From NCBI RefSeq assembly GCF_001625215.2, contig NC_030386.2, positions 15,780,545 through 15,844,544 on the forward strand: DNA of 64,000 bases, read 5' to 3'. Of the stretch, positions 45,112 to 56,199 are shown piece after piece (within the stretch, counting starts at the first letter, position 1; each line of letters begins with the position of its first letter). Under the pieces are notes generated by a model, which saw nothing but the letters and a program-made list of their open reading frames with translations, had not been told where the DNA came from and did not search any database. The position numbers and the translations under genes were made by a program. Source of the DNA: Daucus carota subsp. sativus. Its lineage: Eukaryota; Streptophyta; Magnoliopsida; Apiales; Apiaceae.

Positions 45112-45558
45112 ATATATATATATAGGCCAACATTCCAGAGAGAGACTCCTTATATGAAGTTACATAGTGCGCCACTATAAATCATCAATTTTATTATAAA
45201 TTCTGTTATAGAATACATATAAAACGTGAATCTAATATAGAATACTATAAAATATATCTATTTTAAGTAATTTAACACTTAAAATTTGATAAAAAAGTAT
45301 ATTTTCGAAACTGATTCTACAACAGAATAATTCTGGATGATTATTATTCTGTTATAGAATCATGTTGAGATATTGCATAATTTTAGATGATCTTTGGAAT
45401 TAAAAAATTGTATAACTTTGTTTTCGGTTTAAAAATCAAAATTTGCAATTATATTTCATTAAAAATATAATAAAATATATATTATGTGTATATTTATAAT
45501 GGTGTGCTACGTAACTCCATATAAGAGGGTATGCTATGGAGTGCTACCCTATATATAT
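45112..45558. mobile_element. TIR element in TA-rich target
   Basis: Left TATATATATAGG...TTATATGAAGTTACATAG is mirrored by the right end read in reverse, TATATATATAGGGTAGC...TTATATGGAGTTACGTAG, with further pairing to about 70 bp. An inner inverted pair (GATTCTACAACAGAATAAT and ATTATTCTGTTATAGAATC) lies near 45310-45360. Insertion into TA repeats matches the elements at 11229 and 12859. Confidence 0.6.
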
Positions 45559-45882
45559 AATTAGTACCGTCGATGTAAAATGTTTTACAAATTCCGCAAA
45601 TTTTATCTAATGTATTAGAGGACCAATTTAACTAACATGTATCATGAAATCAATCAATCCCTTTCCTTGTGGTAAAATGTTTTGGGGAACATGTATGAGA
45701 AAATCAATCGGTCCTTTTTCTTGTGATAAAAATGCTTCCGCTTAAAAGCATATATATATATATAGAGGAAGCGAGAGAACCTCTTATTCATCTTACTTGC
45801 AAAAGTTGGTTTAAAACCCTGGTATACACTTGCACCACGAGAGCTTTTAGTTATAAATTTCAAATATCCCCAACACTAAAAT

Positions 45883-48608
45883 ATGGAATCAACTCCTCCA
45901 CTCGAGTCCATCTGCAACAAATTTCCAGCAAAACTCCACCAATTAGAGGAAAGAAATAAGCCATCTGAAGAGTCTTTGAACACCACTTGCCGCAAAGATT
46001 GCCAACTGCCCCTCATTGATTTCAGCAATCTAGACCATAAGGACTACAGAAATATTGAAACATGCAAGAGAAGAATTTCTGATGCTGCAAAAGAGTGGGG
46101 ATTTTTTCAGATTATCAATCATGGAATCTCTACAGAGGTTTTGATAAGAATGCAAAGTGAACAAAGGAAACTTTTCGACAAACCATTTGAAGAAAAGGCT
46201 AATCACAAGATTTCTAGCTCATCTCCCAGCTGTTATCGTTGGGGAAATCCAACTGCAATGTCTCTGCAAGACTTCTCCTGGTCAGAAGCGTTCCAATTGC
46301 CTCTATGTGACATCTCTTCATTAAGGTATATAATAGTTATATGATAATTCATAATTCAGAAAATCAACTCATATTACATACTGCATGGAGAGAGGATACA
46401 TTGCACTAAAGTTAAAACCGAATTGGATGTTTCCATCAAAATTTAAACCAAAAATAGTGAACCGTACAATGATTTCGCTTTATTCAGATTTTTATACAGT
46501 GCAGTTTTTGATTTTTAGTGGTTTAAGCCAGCTCGTGATCATATTCCAGTTTCGCAGTCTATGTAAATAGAGTAAACTTCAGAGTTATGACCAAAGTTTA
46601 CACTGATTTTCAAAAAGTTGGTCAGAATTTTAAATTCTCAAAAAAGTGGCCAAATTTTGGCCTCGCTTTTTAAAAGTGTGGCTCCCGTTGAATGTCACTT
46701 AACGGGAGCCACACTTTTAGAAACAGAGCCAAAGTTTGGCCATCTTTGTGAGAATTTGGAACTCATTTTTACCCTTCTGTCCGTTATTCCGTCAGTGACA
46801 TTTAACAGAAGCCACACTTTTAAAAAGCGGAGAGAAAGTTTGGCCACCTTTCTGAGAATTTGGAACTCTGACCAACTTTTTGGAAATCGGTATAAATTTT
46901 GTCCACAACTTTGAAGTTTACTCATATAAATATAACCACAATATTGTTCAATATTGCCTGGTTATTTGAAACTAATCTGCTACATCTCGAATTACATTTT
47001 CAGCTCCAGTGGAGTACTCCAGGAGTTTTCGGAACAAGTGAGCAAGATTGCAAAGAGAATAGCAGAGACATTAGCAGAGAGCCTTGGTTGCAATTCGACT
47101 TTGTTTGCAGAAAATTACGGGGAAAATTCAAGTTATGTCCGGTTAAATAGATATCCGCCATGTCCAAATTTTCGAAAAGCCTATGGATTAGTACCACATA
47201 CGGACAGTGACTTCCTAACAGTACTGTACCAAGATCAGTTAGGAGGGCTGCAATTGCTTAAAAATGGAGAGTGGATCAGTGTCAACCCTAATCAAGATGC
47301 TTTGATTGTTAACGTCGGGGATTTGTTTGAGGTATTTAATAACATCCTCTATGCTTATACAGATTTGCGTTGTTTATTTATAGGTTTAATGATCTTTTAG
47401 CCCTCGAAATTTGGGTGGAATTTCCGATGCGGGCTCGATGTTTAAAGTCGTTCGATTCGACCCTCCAAGTTTCTATGTTGTACCTTTTAGCCCTTTTTTA
47501 AATACCGGTATAAATCGAGGGTAAACTTGACAATTCATATTCAGGGTAAAGTTTGGACGTACCTTTTAACCCCTAAAGTATACATCTCGTTCTTTTTAAC
47601 CACTAAAGAATACATTAAAATACATTAGATGTTCCTTTTAACTCTCGATGTTTAATGCCTCTTTTTACCCTCATGTGTGAAATGTCAGCTTTGTCCACCT
47701 CGTTATATATCGGTATACGCCATAAGGGCTAAAAGATACATTTGAAAAATTTGGAAGGTCGAATCGAACGACTTTAAACATCGAAGCCGCATCAGAACCT
47801 CCACCTAAACTTCGAGGGCTAAAAGGTCATTAAGCCTTATTTATAAATGTTATGGAAGTGGCACTTACGACCGACCGGTAATTATATGCATATCAATTCT
47901 AAGCAATAAGAACAGGTCAATACACAAAAAATCACTGAATTCATTACCAACTTGTAGTTTGGTAACCAAACTCAAAAAATTTGTAAACGAAACATATAAT
48001 TAGATTTAATTTTCAGTCAACTAACTGAATTGATAAAATTTTGCATTTAGGTAACTGCCACAACGGAATAAACGGTAATTTTCAAAATATACGGTATTTT
48101 GGAAATATACAGTATTTATTGAAAAGTTTTCAAAAAAAGTGAAACTTTTTAGAAACTGTAATTTTTTCAAAACAAATCAGATTTTTCAAAGTTTAAATTT
48201 TTCGATGTCATTTGGTTTGGTCTCGATTCAACTGCTACCGTAAACCATGTCCGATCCCTGTAACCAAATCCATTTATGGGCGATCCAAATATTACATATA
48301 TTTAAACGAACATATGTTATTATTTTTTATTTTTTCTGATATCATGCTATTATTTTTTTTCTTTCGTCATATTATAGGCGTGGAGCAATGGTGTTTACAA
48401 AAGTATCACACACAAAGTGGTGACCAATCCTGCAGCAGAAAGACTCTCAATAGCCTACTTCTTGTGCCCTACATATGAGACGGTGATACAGAGTTACTGT
48501 AAACCTTCTTTATACAGGGAATTCAGTTTTGGCGAGTACCGAAAACAAATTCAAAAGGATGTCGAATCTACCAGAATCAAGTTTGGACTCTCCAGGTTCC
48601 TGAAATAA
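45883..48608 (+). CDS. Gibberellin 2-beta-dioxygenase, C20 class (GA2ox8-like)
   Basis: Exons 45883-46325, 47004-47331 and 48378-48608 join in frame with GT..AG borders to give 333 residues, the usual GA2ox length. The N-terminal DIOX_N part has LPLIDFSNLD and EWGFFQIINHGIS. The segment CYRWGNPTAMSLQDFSWSEAF marks the C20-GA2ox group. The 2OG-Fe(II) domain carries the iron ligands in PHTDSDF (His, Asp) and ITHKVVTN (His) and the 2-oxoglutarate Arg in ERLSIAYF. The enzyme hydroxylates gibberellins at C2 in the cytosol and inactivates them, using iron, oxygen and 2-oxoglutarate. The two introns sit at the positions typical of GA2ox genes, and each contains a MITE. A TATA-rich string at about 45752 lies 130 bp upstream. 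Short 2-oxidation specificity cannot be settled from sequence alone. Confidence 0.92.
46570..46923. mobile_element. Foldback Mutator-type MITE in GA2ox intron 1
   Basis: Ends GAGTAAACTTCAGAGTTATG and, in reverse, GAGTAAACTTCAAAGTTGTG. Inverted repeats continue about 90 bp (AAAAAGTTGGTCAGA, AAATTCTCA, GTGGCCAAA). It is flanked by ATGTAAATA (46561-46569) and ATATAAATA (46924-46932), a 9-bp duplication with one change. Long TIRs plus a 9-bp duplication indicate Mutator-like origin. Its centre has a second perfect hairpin, GTGGCTCCCGTT paired with AACGGGAGCCAC. Confidence 0.85.
47383..47836. mobile_element. Foldback Mutator-type MITE in GA2ox intron 2
   Basis: Ends GGTTTAATGATCTTTTAGCCC and, in reverse, the same with two changes. 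Inverted repeats of about 110 bp include AAAGTCGTTCGATTCGACC. It is flanked by a perfect 9-bp duplication TTATTTATA (47374-47382 and 47837-47845). The remainder of intron 2 (47846-48377) is AT-rich with no clear element. Confidence 0.9.
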
Positions 48609-48621
48609 ACAAAAATCATAT

Positions 48622-48780
48622 AACTTAATAAAGTGCTTGGAAAAGAAGTAGAAGTTGTAATAGAGAAACTAAACATTCTCAACTTCTCGAAAGTGCTTCT
48701 ACTTATTTATACAAACGGATCAAGAAAAATAAAGACCAGAAGCAGAAACCATTTCTTGTAAACAAATAGGCCCATTATGT
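48622..48780. mobile_element. hAT-like MITE, copy B
   Basis: Short member of the family at 38747 and 59160. It shares AAAGTGCTTGG-AAAAGAAGTAGAAG, AGTGCTTCTACTT and ACAAACGGATCAAGAAAAAT in the same order. It lies just past the GA2ox stop codon, in its presumed 3' UTR or flank. Confidence 0.55.
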
Positions 48781-49148
48781 ACAAAGTTTAATTTCTGTGA
48801 AAATTAAAGTAGGTTAATTATTAAATAGATTTTTTTTGTTTAAAATGAGACATTGACAAATTTTTTTTTTTCGTTTATAAATTAAATAGATATTTTTTAA
48901 ATTATAATTAGATTTTATAAATGAATTTTTATTAAAATAATGTATAAAAACTGGGGGAAAAAATGGGGAACCCGCAAAAAACCCCACCAAACCTTGTACC
49001 GGTTACTGACTACCTTCTTTCCGGCACGAGCCCGGTTTGCCAGTTTAAAAATCCTGGTTCATGCCCACAGAACGAGTACGACCCGTCAATGAACCGGCAC
49101 AGCGGACCGAAAGCACAGCACGGACCGAACCTCCCGTTTTCTACTTTA

Positions 49149-49530
49149 GAGCATCTCCAAGAGACTCTTCATTTAGGCTCCTAACTTGAGATTTGAGGAG
49201 GGAGAAGCAAAATGTTGCTCCAAGAGACTCTTAAGTGGCTCTTAAATCTTAAGAGTCTCTTGTTTCTCTCTCCTCTCTCCTCAAAGTTAAGAGCCACCAC
49301 ATGGCTCCTAACTTATTTTTTTACAATAAAAAAATCCTTCCCTCCAATCAACCTCCATCTTTCCCTCTCTTTTGTTATAGTGGAGCCCAATATATGAATA
49401 AAATATGAAATAGAGAAGAGATGTAGAGAGTATTGTTGGAGTTTACACTCTTAACTTTGTCCTAAATTACTAAGAGCCACATTTTTTATATTATATTTAG
49501 AAGCCAACAAGGAGGCTCTTGGAGATGCTC
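49149..49530. mobile_element. Tourist-like (PIF/Harbinger) MITE 1
   Basis: Begins GAGCATCTCCAAGAGACTC and ends GGCTCTTGGAGATGCTC, flanked by TTA on both sides (49146-49148 and 49531-49533). Internal GAGACTCTTAAG/CTTAAGAGTCTC palindromes are visible. It lies between the convergent ends of the GA2ox and NDR1-like genes. Confidence 0.88.
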
Positions 49531-49628
49531 TTAAATAGCCTAACAATTACAGCAATGACATTGAATTCTATCGGCACAAAATAAAACTTTAAAAATTAAA
49601 GTACCAACAAAATACAAATAAACAAAGT

Positions 49629-50240
49629 CTAAAGAATAGACAACAAGACCAATGTAGAACTAAAGACAACTAAAAACAATAGTCCCCTTGCACGATAGCG
49701 TTGAAACTCCGGTGCTCCGGATTTCAACTTGATCCCCTTCTTCTTCTTTTTCTGACCATTATCATTCACCTCTACTTGAGCCCACACAGCTATCCTATGT
49801 CTCTTAGTCTTAAACCCCATGATCTTGAACCTCACCTTCGTTTCCAAATCCACCCGAAAAACCGAACCCGAAACCGAAACCGCATCAAAAGTCACGTTAT
49901 TTTCCCTATGGGTATTCTTATGATGCCCCTGGTAAAAGCCCTTGATGGTAAAGTTACCAATACGTTGACTCTTGTTGGTGCCGTAATAAAACGTGAGGTT
50001 GAGGGCATCGTAGTAAATTCCCTTGTCTTTGTTTTTGTTATCTAGTTTGAGATCGAAGTAGATTGTGTGGTTTGAGGTGGCGTTCGCGGTTTTGTTGAGG
50101 GCATGAACGTCAAATTGCTGGATGGAGCATGTAGGGTTTGAGGCACGCAGACTTAACCATAAGAAGAGAGCGGTGAGGCCGGAGGTGAATAGGAAGGTAC
50201 AGCAGAAGTTGCAGCAGCTCCGATCTGCTCCCCTGGACAT
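49629..50240 (-). CDS. NDR1: NDR1 (non-race-specific disease resistance 1) relative
   Basis: Intronless, 203 residues; Arabidopsis NDR1 is 219. A short cytosolic N-terminus with a CCNFCC cysteine group leads into one transmembrane segment (FLFTSGLTALFLWLSLRA, about 16-33), closely matching NDR1. The LEA_2 region follows with the NDR1 landmarks NKDKGIYYDALNLTF (about 69-83), FYQGHHKN and VFRVDLETKVRFKI. Seven N-glycosylation sequons are present. A hydrophobic tail after residue 183 fits a GPI-anchor signal. NDR1 acts at the plasma membrane with RIN4 in signalling by CC-type NLR receptors and in wall-membrane adhesion. Orthology rests on these matches, not on a tree; the two plus-strand paralogues nearby are more divergent. 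Start chosen at the ATG giving the NDR1-like cysteine-rich N-terminus. Confidence 0.88.
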   Translation of the reverse strand: MSRGADRSCCNFCCTFLFTSGLTALFLWLSLRASNPTCSIQQFDVHALNKTANATSNHTIYFDLKLDNKNKDKGIYYDALNLTFYYGTNKSQRIGNFTIKGFYQGHHKNTHRENNVTFDAVSVSGSVFRVDLETKVRFKIMGFKTKRHRIAVWAQVEVNDNGQKKKKKGIKLKSGAPEFQRYRARGLLFLVVFSSTLVLLSIL

Positions 50241-50430
50241 GGATTGTTTTGAGTGAACTCGAAAATTTCAACTATTGTTTTTAAATTGAATGATTTATAT
50301 TCGGGTGTTTGTATTGAGCTAGAAGCCTAGAACGAAGAACGAGATGTTAAACGAAGAATGGAAGAGTCAAGAGTTATGTGTGTCGTTTTTGCATTATTTG
50401 AAGAAGACTCATGGTTGACTTGGAAGTAGT
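50241..50430 (-). promoter_or_regulatory. Upstream region of NDR1 relative with TATA and W-boxes
   Basis: On the minus strand TATAAAT lies at 50293-50299, about 55 bases before the ATG. WRKY-binding W-box words TTGACT occur at about 50367-50372 (minus) and TTGACTT at about 50415 (plus). W-boxes would fit pathogen- or salicylate-responsive control. Function is inferred; short words also occur by chance. Confidence 0.4.
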
Positions 50431-50470
50431 TCTTTCACTTCATTTACGCAAGCGGATGGATTTGAATATT

Positions 50471-50654
50471 GTCAGAAAGTAGGAAATGAAAATTTATTTA
50501 GCCAAACAAATTACTCCCATCCATACATCCGGAATTTTTAGTGATATTAATTAAACTATATTGTCAGAAAGTAGGAAATGAAAATTTATTTAGCCAAACA
50601 AATTACTCCCATCCATACATCCGGAATTTTTAGTAATATTAATTAAACTATATT
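50471..50654 (+). repeat. 92-bp tandem duplication upstream of NDR1 relative
   Basis: GTCAGAAAGTAGGAAATG starts at 50471 and again at 50563. The two copies differ at one visible base (GTGATATT against GTAATATT). The duplication is recent and lies about 230-410 bp upstream of the gene's ATG. Confidence 0.95.
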
Positions 50655-50849
50655 GTAGATAAGGTAATATACATTATATAAAGTAATCTGTTCCGACAGG
50701 AAATTTATTCTGTTCATAATTTTTACTAAATTTTTTTGTTGTATTTATCGAATCTTTAAAGATATATTAAAAAATCCAAATCATAATTTATAATTATTAA
50801 ATATAATAACATCTTCTCTAACATAGAGTAGTCAATTACCGGCTCGTTA

Positions 50850-51269
50850 GAGCATCTCCAATGACGTTGGCATCTCCAATGACGTTGGCTATAATCGTTG
50901 GCTAAATTGGACATGTAAGACATTATGTAAAATTTGCTGAACCTATAAGACATTTTGCTTCAATGGTATTGGCTATATTGGTTGGCTATAATTTAAAAAT
51001 AATATGTTATTAATATTTTAAATTATTAAAATAGAATATATCAGTTCAATATGTAATATGGTAATAAATGATGTATAATCTTCCTAAAAATTTTCTTACA
51101 GACCAGTAGAGGTTCGACAAATTTAGCGATCTATAGGAGGTTGGCTAAATTTATAGATAACAGCTGATCATGGTTGGAGTTGAGTTTTTGAAGCTGTTGA
51201 CTAAATTTTTTTATTTTAAATATGCCAATTCACTTTTTAGCGAAAAGTTTTAAATGATTGGAGATGCTC
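50850..51269. mobile_element. Tourist-like (PIF/Harbinger) MITE 2
   Basis: Begins GAGCATCTCCAATGACG and ends ATTGGAGATGCTC, flanked by TTA (50847-50849 and 51270-51272). A 17-base internal duplication (CATCTCCAATGACGTTGG) follows the left end. It shares termini with MITE 1, but the interior is unrelated. Confidence 0.88.
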
Positions 51270-51272
51270 TTA

Positions 51273-51308
51273 CCCTCTTAACCACTTGAGCTATCTAACC
51301 GTGCTCGG
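51273..51308 (-). other. tRNA-like 5' arm, possible SINE relic
   Basis: Read on the minus strand, GGTTAGATAGCTCAAGTGGTTAAGAGG resembles a tRNA D-arm region in two parts: GGTTAGATAGCTCAAG and TGGTTAAGAGG. TAGCTCAAGTGG fits the pol III A box. The sequence is cut by MITE 2 directly after it, and no B box was found on the far side. A SINE head is possible. Bases 51309-52948 hold nothing else recognisable. Confidence 0.25.
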
Positions 51309-52948
51309 AAATATGAAACATCGGACATGAACGTAAACTAATAAAGCGTGAAGTGTAACCTGTAAAGTGTAGACTAGAAGAAAATTCTTTGCAGTTGCTG
51401 CTAGCGCGTTAATTGCGACCAAGTTTGGCGCAACATGATATTTTCGTTAGTGCTCCGGATGGAATCTAAACTTTTTGCCACGTGGTGAAATATATACCGC
51501 AAAATAAATGTAATTTTGCGTTTAATCCCCTTTTATATCATTCTTGTCTGAAATTCGATATATGCCTTTTTCGGTTTAAACTTTCTTTTATATACACATC
51601 TTTATATTTTAAGTATTAAACAAAAAAGAAAGTATTAAACTACGGTTATTATATTTAAAATATTTTCTAAATAAAATGATATATCAAAATGTTAATTCAT
51701 AAAATATTAATTAGATATAATTGACGACAAAAAAGTAAGCATGTTTCAAAACTTTGATGTCAGAAAAAACAGTGAGACTAGCTCATAGCAAATGAGTTAT
51801 TCATAAAATTTGGAAAAAGAAAAAAAACTGATATAGTGATATGTGCACAGCACTCAACATCTCCAACCTTACAAAAATCCTTATCTAAAAGTTTTGGTCA
51901 CATGCTAAAAATAAATTTTTTTAAGATGATATGTGTAAATTGCAAAACTTTGATGATACAAGATTTTTGTCTATAATTATAGCGACTATATGTATCGAAC
52001 ATCAAGAGATATGTGATGAAATGTGTAACATATAATGTAATATAGATAATTCAACACTGTAAAAATTAAAACATGAAAAAAAAAACGTAAGTATGTTACA
52101 GGAATCAACATGTAGAATATCGGAGATGTGCAGAAATAGACAAGCTAGCAAACTGAAGCGAACACCCGTCTACTAAAAAAAGTTCATTAATATGTTCAAG
52201 TCTCAATGAAGAATAAAGTACAAGACGTTTATGAGAAATAGAATTGTTTGATGATTTAGTATCAAATACCAAAAAATTCCATTGTCAACTCTCTGATTAT
52301 CTGTGATAAAAAATGAAGCAAATACAACCAAACGTGTACTGGTCAATGTCATTTATTAGAAGAAGATGCGAAGATTAAAATCAGTGTTAATCATTTGTGA
52401 TTCAGACCAGTGTATAAAACGTCAACACGTACGAGGATGATCGTTTATATTAATCTAACAAAGAACTGGTCAAGTTAAGCAGAGAGTTCCAAAATTCGTT
52501 AAAGAGCTATTAGCTGAAGACAGATTCCCAAAAAAAAGGTTATATTAAGTCATGGCACCCAAGTGTTTAAACTCATATATTAATGTGTGCAAATATTTAT
52601 ATATATTGCAAAAATGATTCAAATCAGAAAGTGTTGTATAAATTCTCAGGGATAGGGTCCAAGGATGGATAACTAACATTGGCTTGGAGGTACACAACAA
52701 ACCTTATGTCATCAAGTGCTTCAAGAATAGAATGATTCGGAATATAAGCCCGAAAGATGAAAGTCTATCTAGTTACTTAATTTTCTAAAATGTCTTGAAG
52801 TTGAGCTGCGGAACAAGTGCTCTAACACGCGACAAAGTAGATTACTGTTGAGATTCTCTAAGTCTATCGTCTAAATTTCGCTCTATTAGAAATCTCAGCC
52901 TGGTTGGTATCAACTCTCAACCACCATATCCACTTTCACCTTTAGACC

Positions 52949-53452
52949 CTTCAAATCACTAAAGAAGAATCTGCTGTTGTGTCGTTCAATCCAAACACTA
53001 TCATTTTCTGGAGGAAAAAGTATGCTAAAACCGTTACATTATATCTTGAAGAGATTGAAGATCTATCATCTAAGGATATTATGAAGGCAATCCGAAGAGT
53101 TAAGGTTTCGTGTGTTAAAGAAGATAAATAAGTTCTAAAACCTCTCTTAGAACTTCTGAAGCTGAAAAAGATTATGGAAACAATGCACAATATCTCGAGA
53201 ATACGTGGTCATCCATCCCAGATCATCACTGCAATTAAAGGTATGGAACTTGAAATGTCTTTCAAAAAGTTGAAGAAAATGAAACATCTTACTTCATTTG
53301 AAAAGTTAAAGGAGAAGTTTGAGAATCCTCCGCCAGCAAACGCACTAGAGGAAGTAGCATTCAACATTATAACTGCTAGGATTAATGAGATCGAGCAGTT
53401 GAGTTATCCTCTTAAATTTCAATTAATAATTTCTTGTCACAAATTCAATTAA
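52949..53452 (+). pseudogene. Unidentified coding relic with one stop codon
   Basis: A single reading frame stays open across 500 bases except for a TAA at about 53129. It encodes a Lys/Glu-rich, helix-prone protein with FNPNTIIFWRKKYA, LYLEEIEDLSSKDI and LEEVAFNIITARINEIEQL stretches. I do not recognise the family. Amino-acid-like composition in AT-rich DNA suggests former coding. No exon borders or start are evident. Bases 53453-54186 show only AT-rich sequence with repeated 'TTAAAAAAA.AGTT' runs. Confidence 0.3.
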
Positions 53453-54186
53453 TAAACTAATAGTATAAAATGTTTTGTTTAAATTATTTTGATAAATTTA
53501 TGCCCATTCCAATAAACGAAATAAAGGAAGTTTGTTTTAATTAAAGAGGTCTCTTCTATAATATAATTTAATAAATAATGATATAATTCCGGTTAGATAA
53601 TCATTTGTATGAATAAAGAGATTTCTTTTCTTAGAATTCTCTTCTTAGAGAAGTAAGGCTACTTTGAAAAACTAATCATTTATATAAATAAGAGTTTCTT
53701 TATTTTATTAGACCTTTTCTAAGATAAGAATCATGTATTTTTTTTTCTGTCATATAGAATAATGTATTTTGAAAAAGAGGTTTCTATCTTCCAAGGGACC
53801 ATTCTTAAAAAAAAATTGAGCTTACTATAATTAAGTATCCACTCATTTAAAGCAGAAGATTTCTTTTGAGCGATTTCTTTTAGACTTAATTGCAGGAAGA
53901 ACTTTTATTTTTTCTCACAAAAATGGCTCAGATATTTTCCTAAGCAGATGATTGCATTCCGTCTAAATTAGTTTAAAAAATGTTGTTTATTTATATTTTT
54001 GGGCCATTTTTGTGTTAAAAAAACATTATTCGACCATCATGTTGTAATTAAATCATAAATTGAATACACTCATGTGTTTAAAAAAATAGTTAGGCCATCA
54101 CACTGTCCGGTTTTATATTTGGGTCACTTTTGTGCCAAAAAAAATAGTTGAGTCCATCCTCCTGCAATTAAGTCTTTCTTTTATCA

Positions 54187-54698
54187 TCTATACTATACTA
54201 TAATAAGCCAACATAGGTATAATTTGTAGTCCAAGGTTTTAGTTATATTTTTTGGTTTGGTACTCTCCTTTTGGTACTACAAGTCTACAAATATGGAGTC
54301 TAGTAGTATTATAAACAGTTTCAAATACTAAAAACACTCATACCAATACATTATCATATAATATTTCATCAAAAAAATTATAATGATGTTATAAATAAAA
54401 TTATAAATATACAATTTTGAATATCTTTTTTTAACAAGAACTTTCGTATAACTTTTTTTAATTTTAACGTGTTCTATTTCAATATAACCATTACATAACC
54501 CTTTCTAAATCTAATATTAAAAGTTATTGTTGTAAAAAAAACCAAGATCACAAAATTACGTTGAAATTCGATTGATTAGATTACTGAATCTTTCAAAGGT
54601 ATTACATGATCGGCTATGTTTGGAAAAGATTAGAATTTTATGATTTTTTTTATTTTTAAATCTACGTGTACTAAATTCGGATTAAACGTACTAAAATC

Positions 54699-54744
<46 letters not shown>

Positions 54745-55930
54745 TAATTTTTTTGATACATAGGTCTAGCCTGCTATAACCCATATGTAAATAAGGAAAA
54801 ATAGTCAAAATTTATTTGATTTAACTGATTTGATCGTTATTATTACAATAATTTTTTGTATAATATATACTGGTTTCCATATTCAATACATTTAATTTCC
54901 AAATCAAGACTTTTTGTTATACTTCCTAAACAATGGAACACTTTTTAACAACTCAATTTAGCTCTTGATAATGAAATTTTTATATATTAATTTTTTATAT
55001 TTTCTGATACATGGATATAGACTGCTATAATTCATAGCAAAAAGGATTTAAAATATTTTCAAACGATAATTCAAAGCATTGATTCTAGCACAATCCCACA
55101 AATTATGCATTCATTCTAACTTTTGTTTTTAACTGTTTTAACTAATATGTAAGCATTGATTCGATAAGTGTTATATCATGGATGAAGTATATTCATCTGG
55201 TTTCTTTGAACGAAGTTTGCTAATCCATGTGTGCTCTTCCATTTTAGTATATCACAATATTTGCATCTTATATTCCTGTGAAATATATTGATGAATTACT
55301 GCATCACCCTTTAGATATCAAGTTATATCTGCGATTCATATTTATCAAGACGACTTAGAAACACCGGTGATCTTGTATCTAGCAAGTATATATGAAGGTT
55401 CAAATGTGTGAAGGTTAGATCAAAATTTTCACTCGGCTCAATAATATACACATATAAATACATTTAATTTCTAAATCTATTTGGTGACAATATATAAAAC
55501 AATACGAGAATAATTTTAAAATAAATTATGTCATTCTAGGCTTAATCGTGATATATATGTATCACTGCTATATCTCTGATTATAACATCTCCAAGATAGT
55601 TGAATAAACGTACTACAATATTTAAATTTTTATGGAACAATAATGTAATAAAGTATTTCAAATTATGCTCAAATCCTTTATAGACTAGGAGCTTTTCATC
55701 CGGGCTATGTTGATTTAAAATGACATTTTATTTTATTAAATTTAATTTTTAATTTGGGGTTATTTGATGGTTTGATATTCTGTTCTTAATCCTAAAAATT
55801 ATTTCACAACGCCAAAAAAAAACAACTATAATATCAGGACACCCGTGCGCGGAGCGCGGGTAAAAAAATCTAGTAAATAATAAATTACGAACTATATATC
55901 CGCACGTGCTTCGCACGGGTTAAATGCTAG
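54187..55930 (+). mobile_element. Non-autonomous Helitron with two 3' ends
   Basis: The 5' end TCTATACTATACTATAATAAGCC follows an A, as Helitrons insert between A and T. Two consecutive 3' ends are visible. The first has the hairpin ACCCGTGCGC-GGA-GCGCGGGT and ends CTAG at 55873 before T. The second has the hairpin CGTGC-TTC-GCACG and ends CTAG at 55930 before T. No RepHel coding is present. The body is AT-rich, with a TA microsatellite at about 54700-54741 and two related inner blocks (GATACATAGGTCTAGCCTGCTATAA-like at 54757, split as GATACATAGG and CTGCTATAACCC, and again at about 55000). Confidence 0.75.
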
Positions 55931-56199
55931 TATTAGTAATTTTGTACCAGGGGTTCCGAAAAACCAAGATAAGATGGGCAAGGTTAGACTAGATTGGACG
56001 GAAGGCATGAACTGGCACTATAGGTCGGAAAATGTCAGAAGGTGCGGACATATAGTAACCGGACGCAGGAAAAACCAGAAACCAGGGTATACACAGGATG
56101 ACCCTCATAAATATTAATATATGCACGCAACCTTCGAAAGAAAAACACCAGGAAGAAATTCAGCAAGTAATTGCAGCGCCATTGCCTAGAACATACTTA

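Noticed and set aside
48963-49184. 73-codon plus-strand frame after the GA2ox gene
   Set aside because: No recognisable domain, runs into a MITE terminus and has no promoter or splice context.
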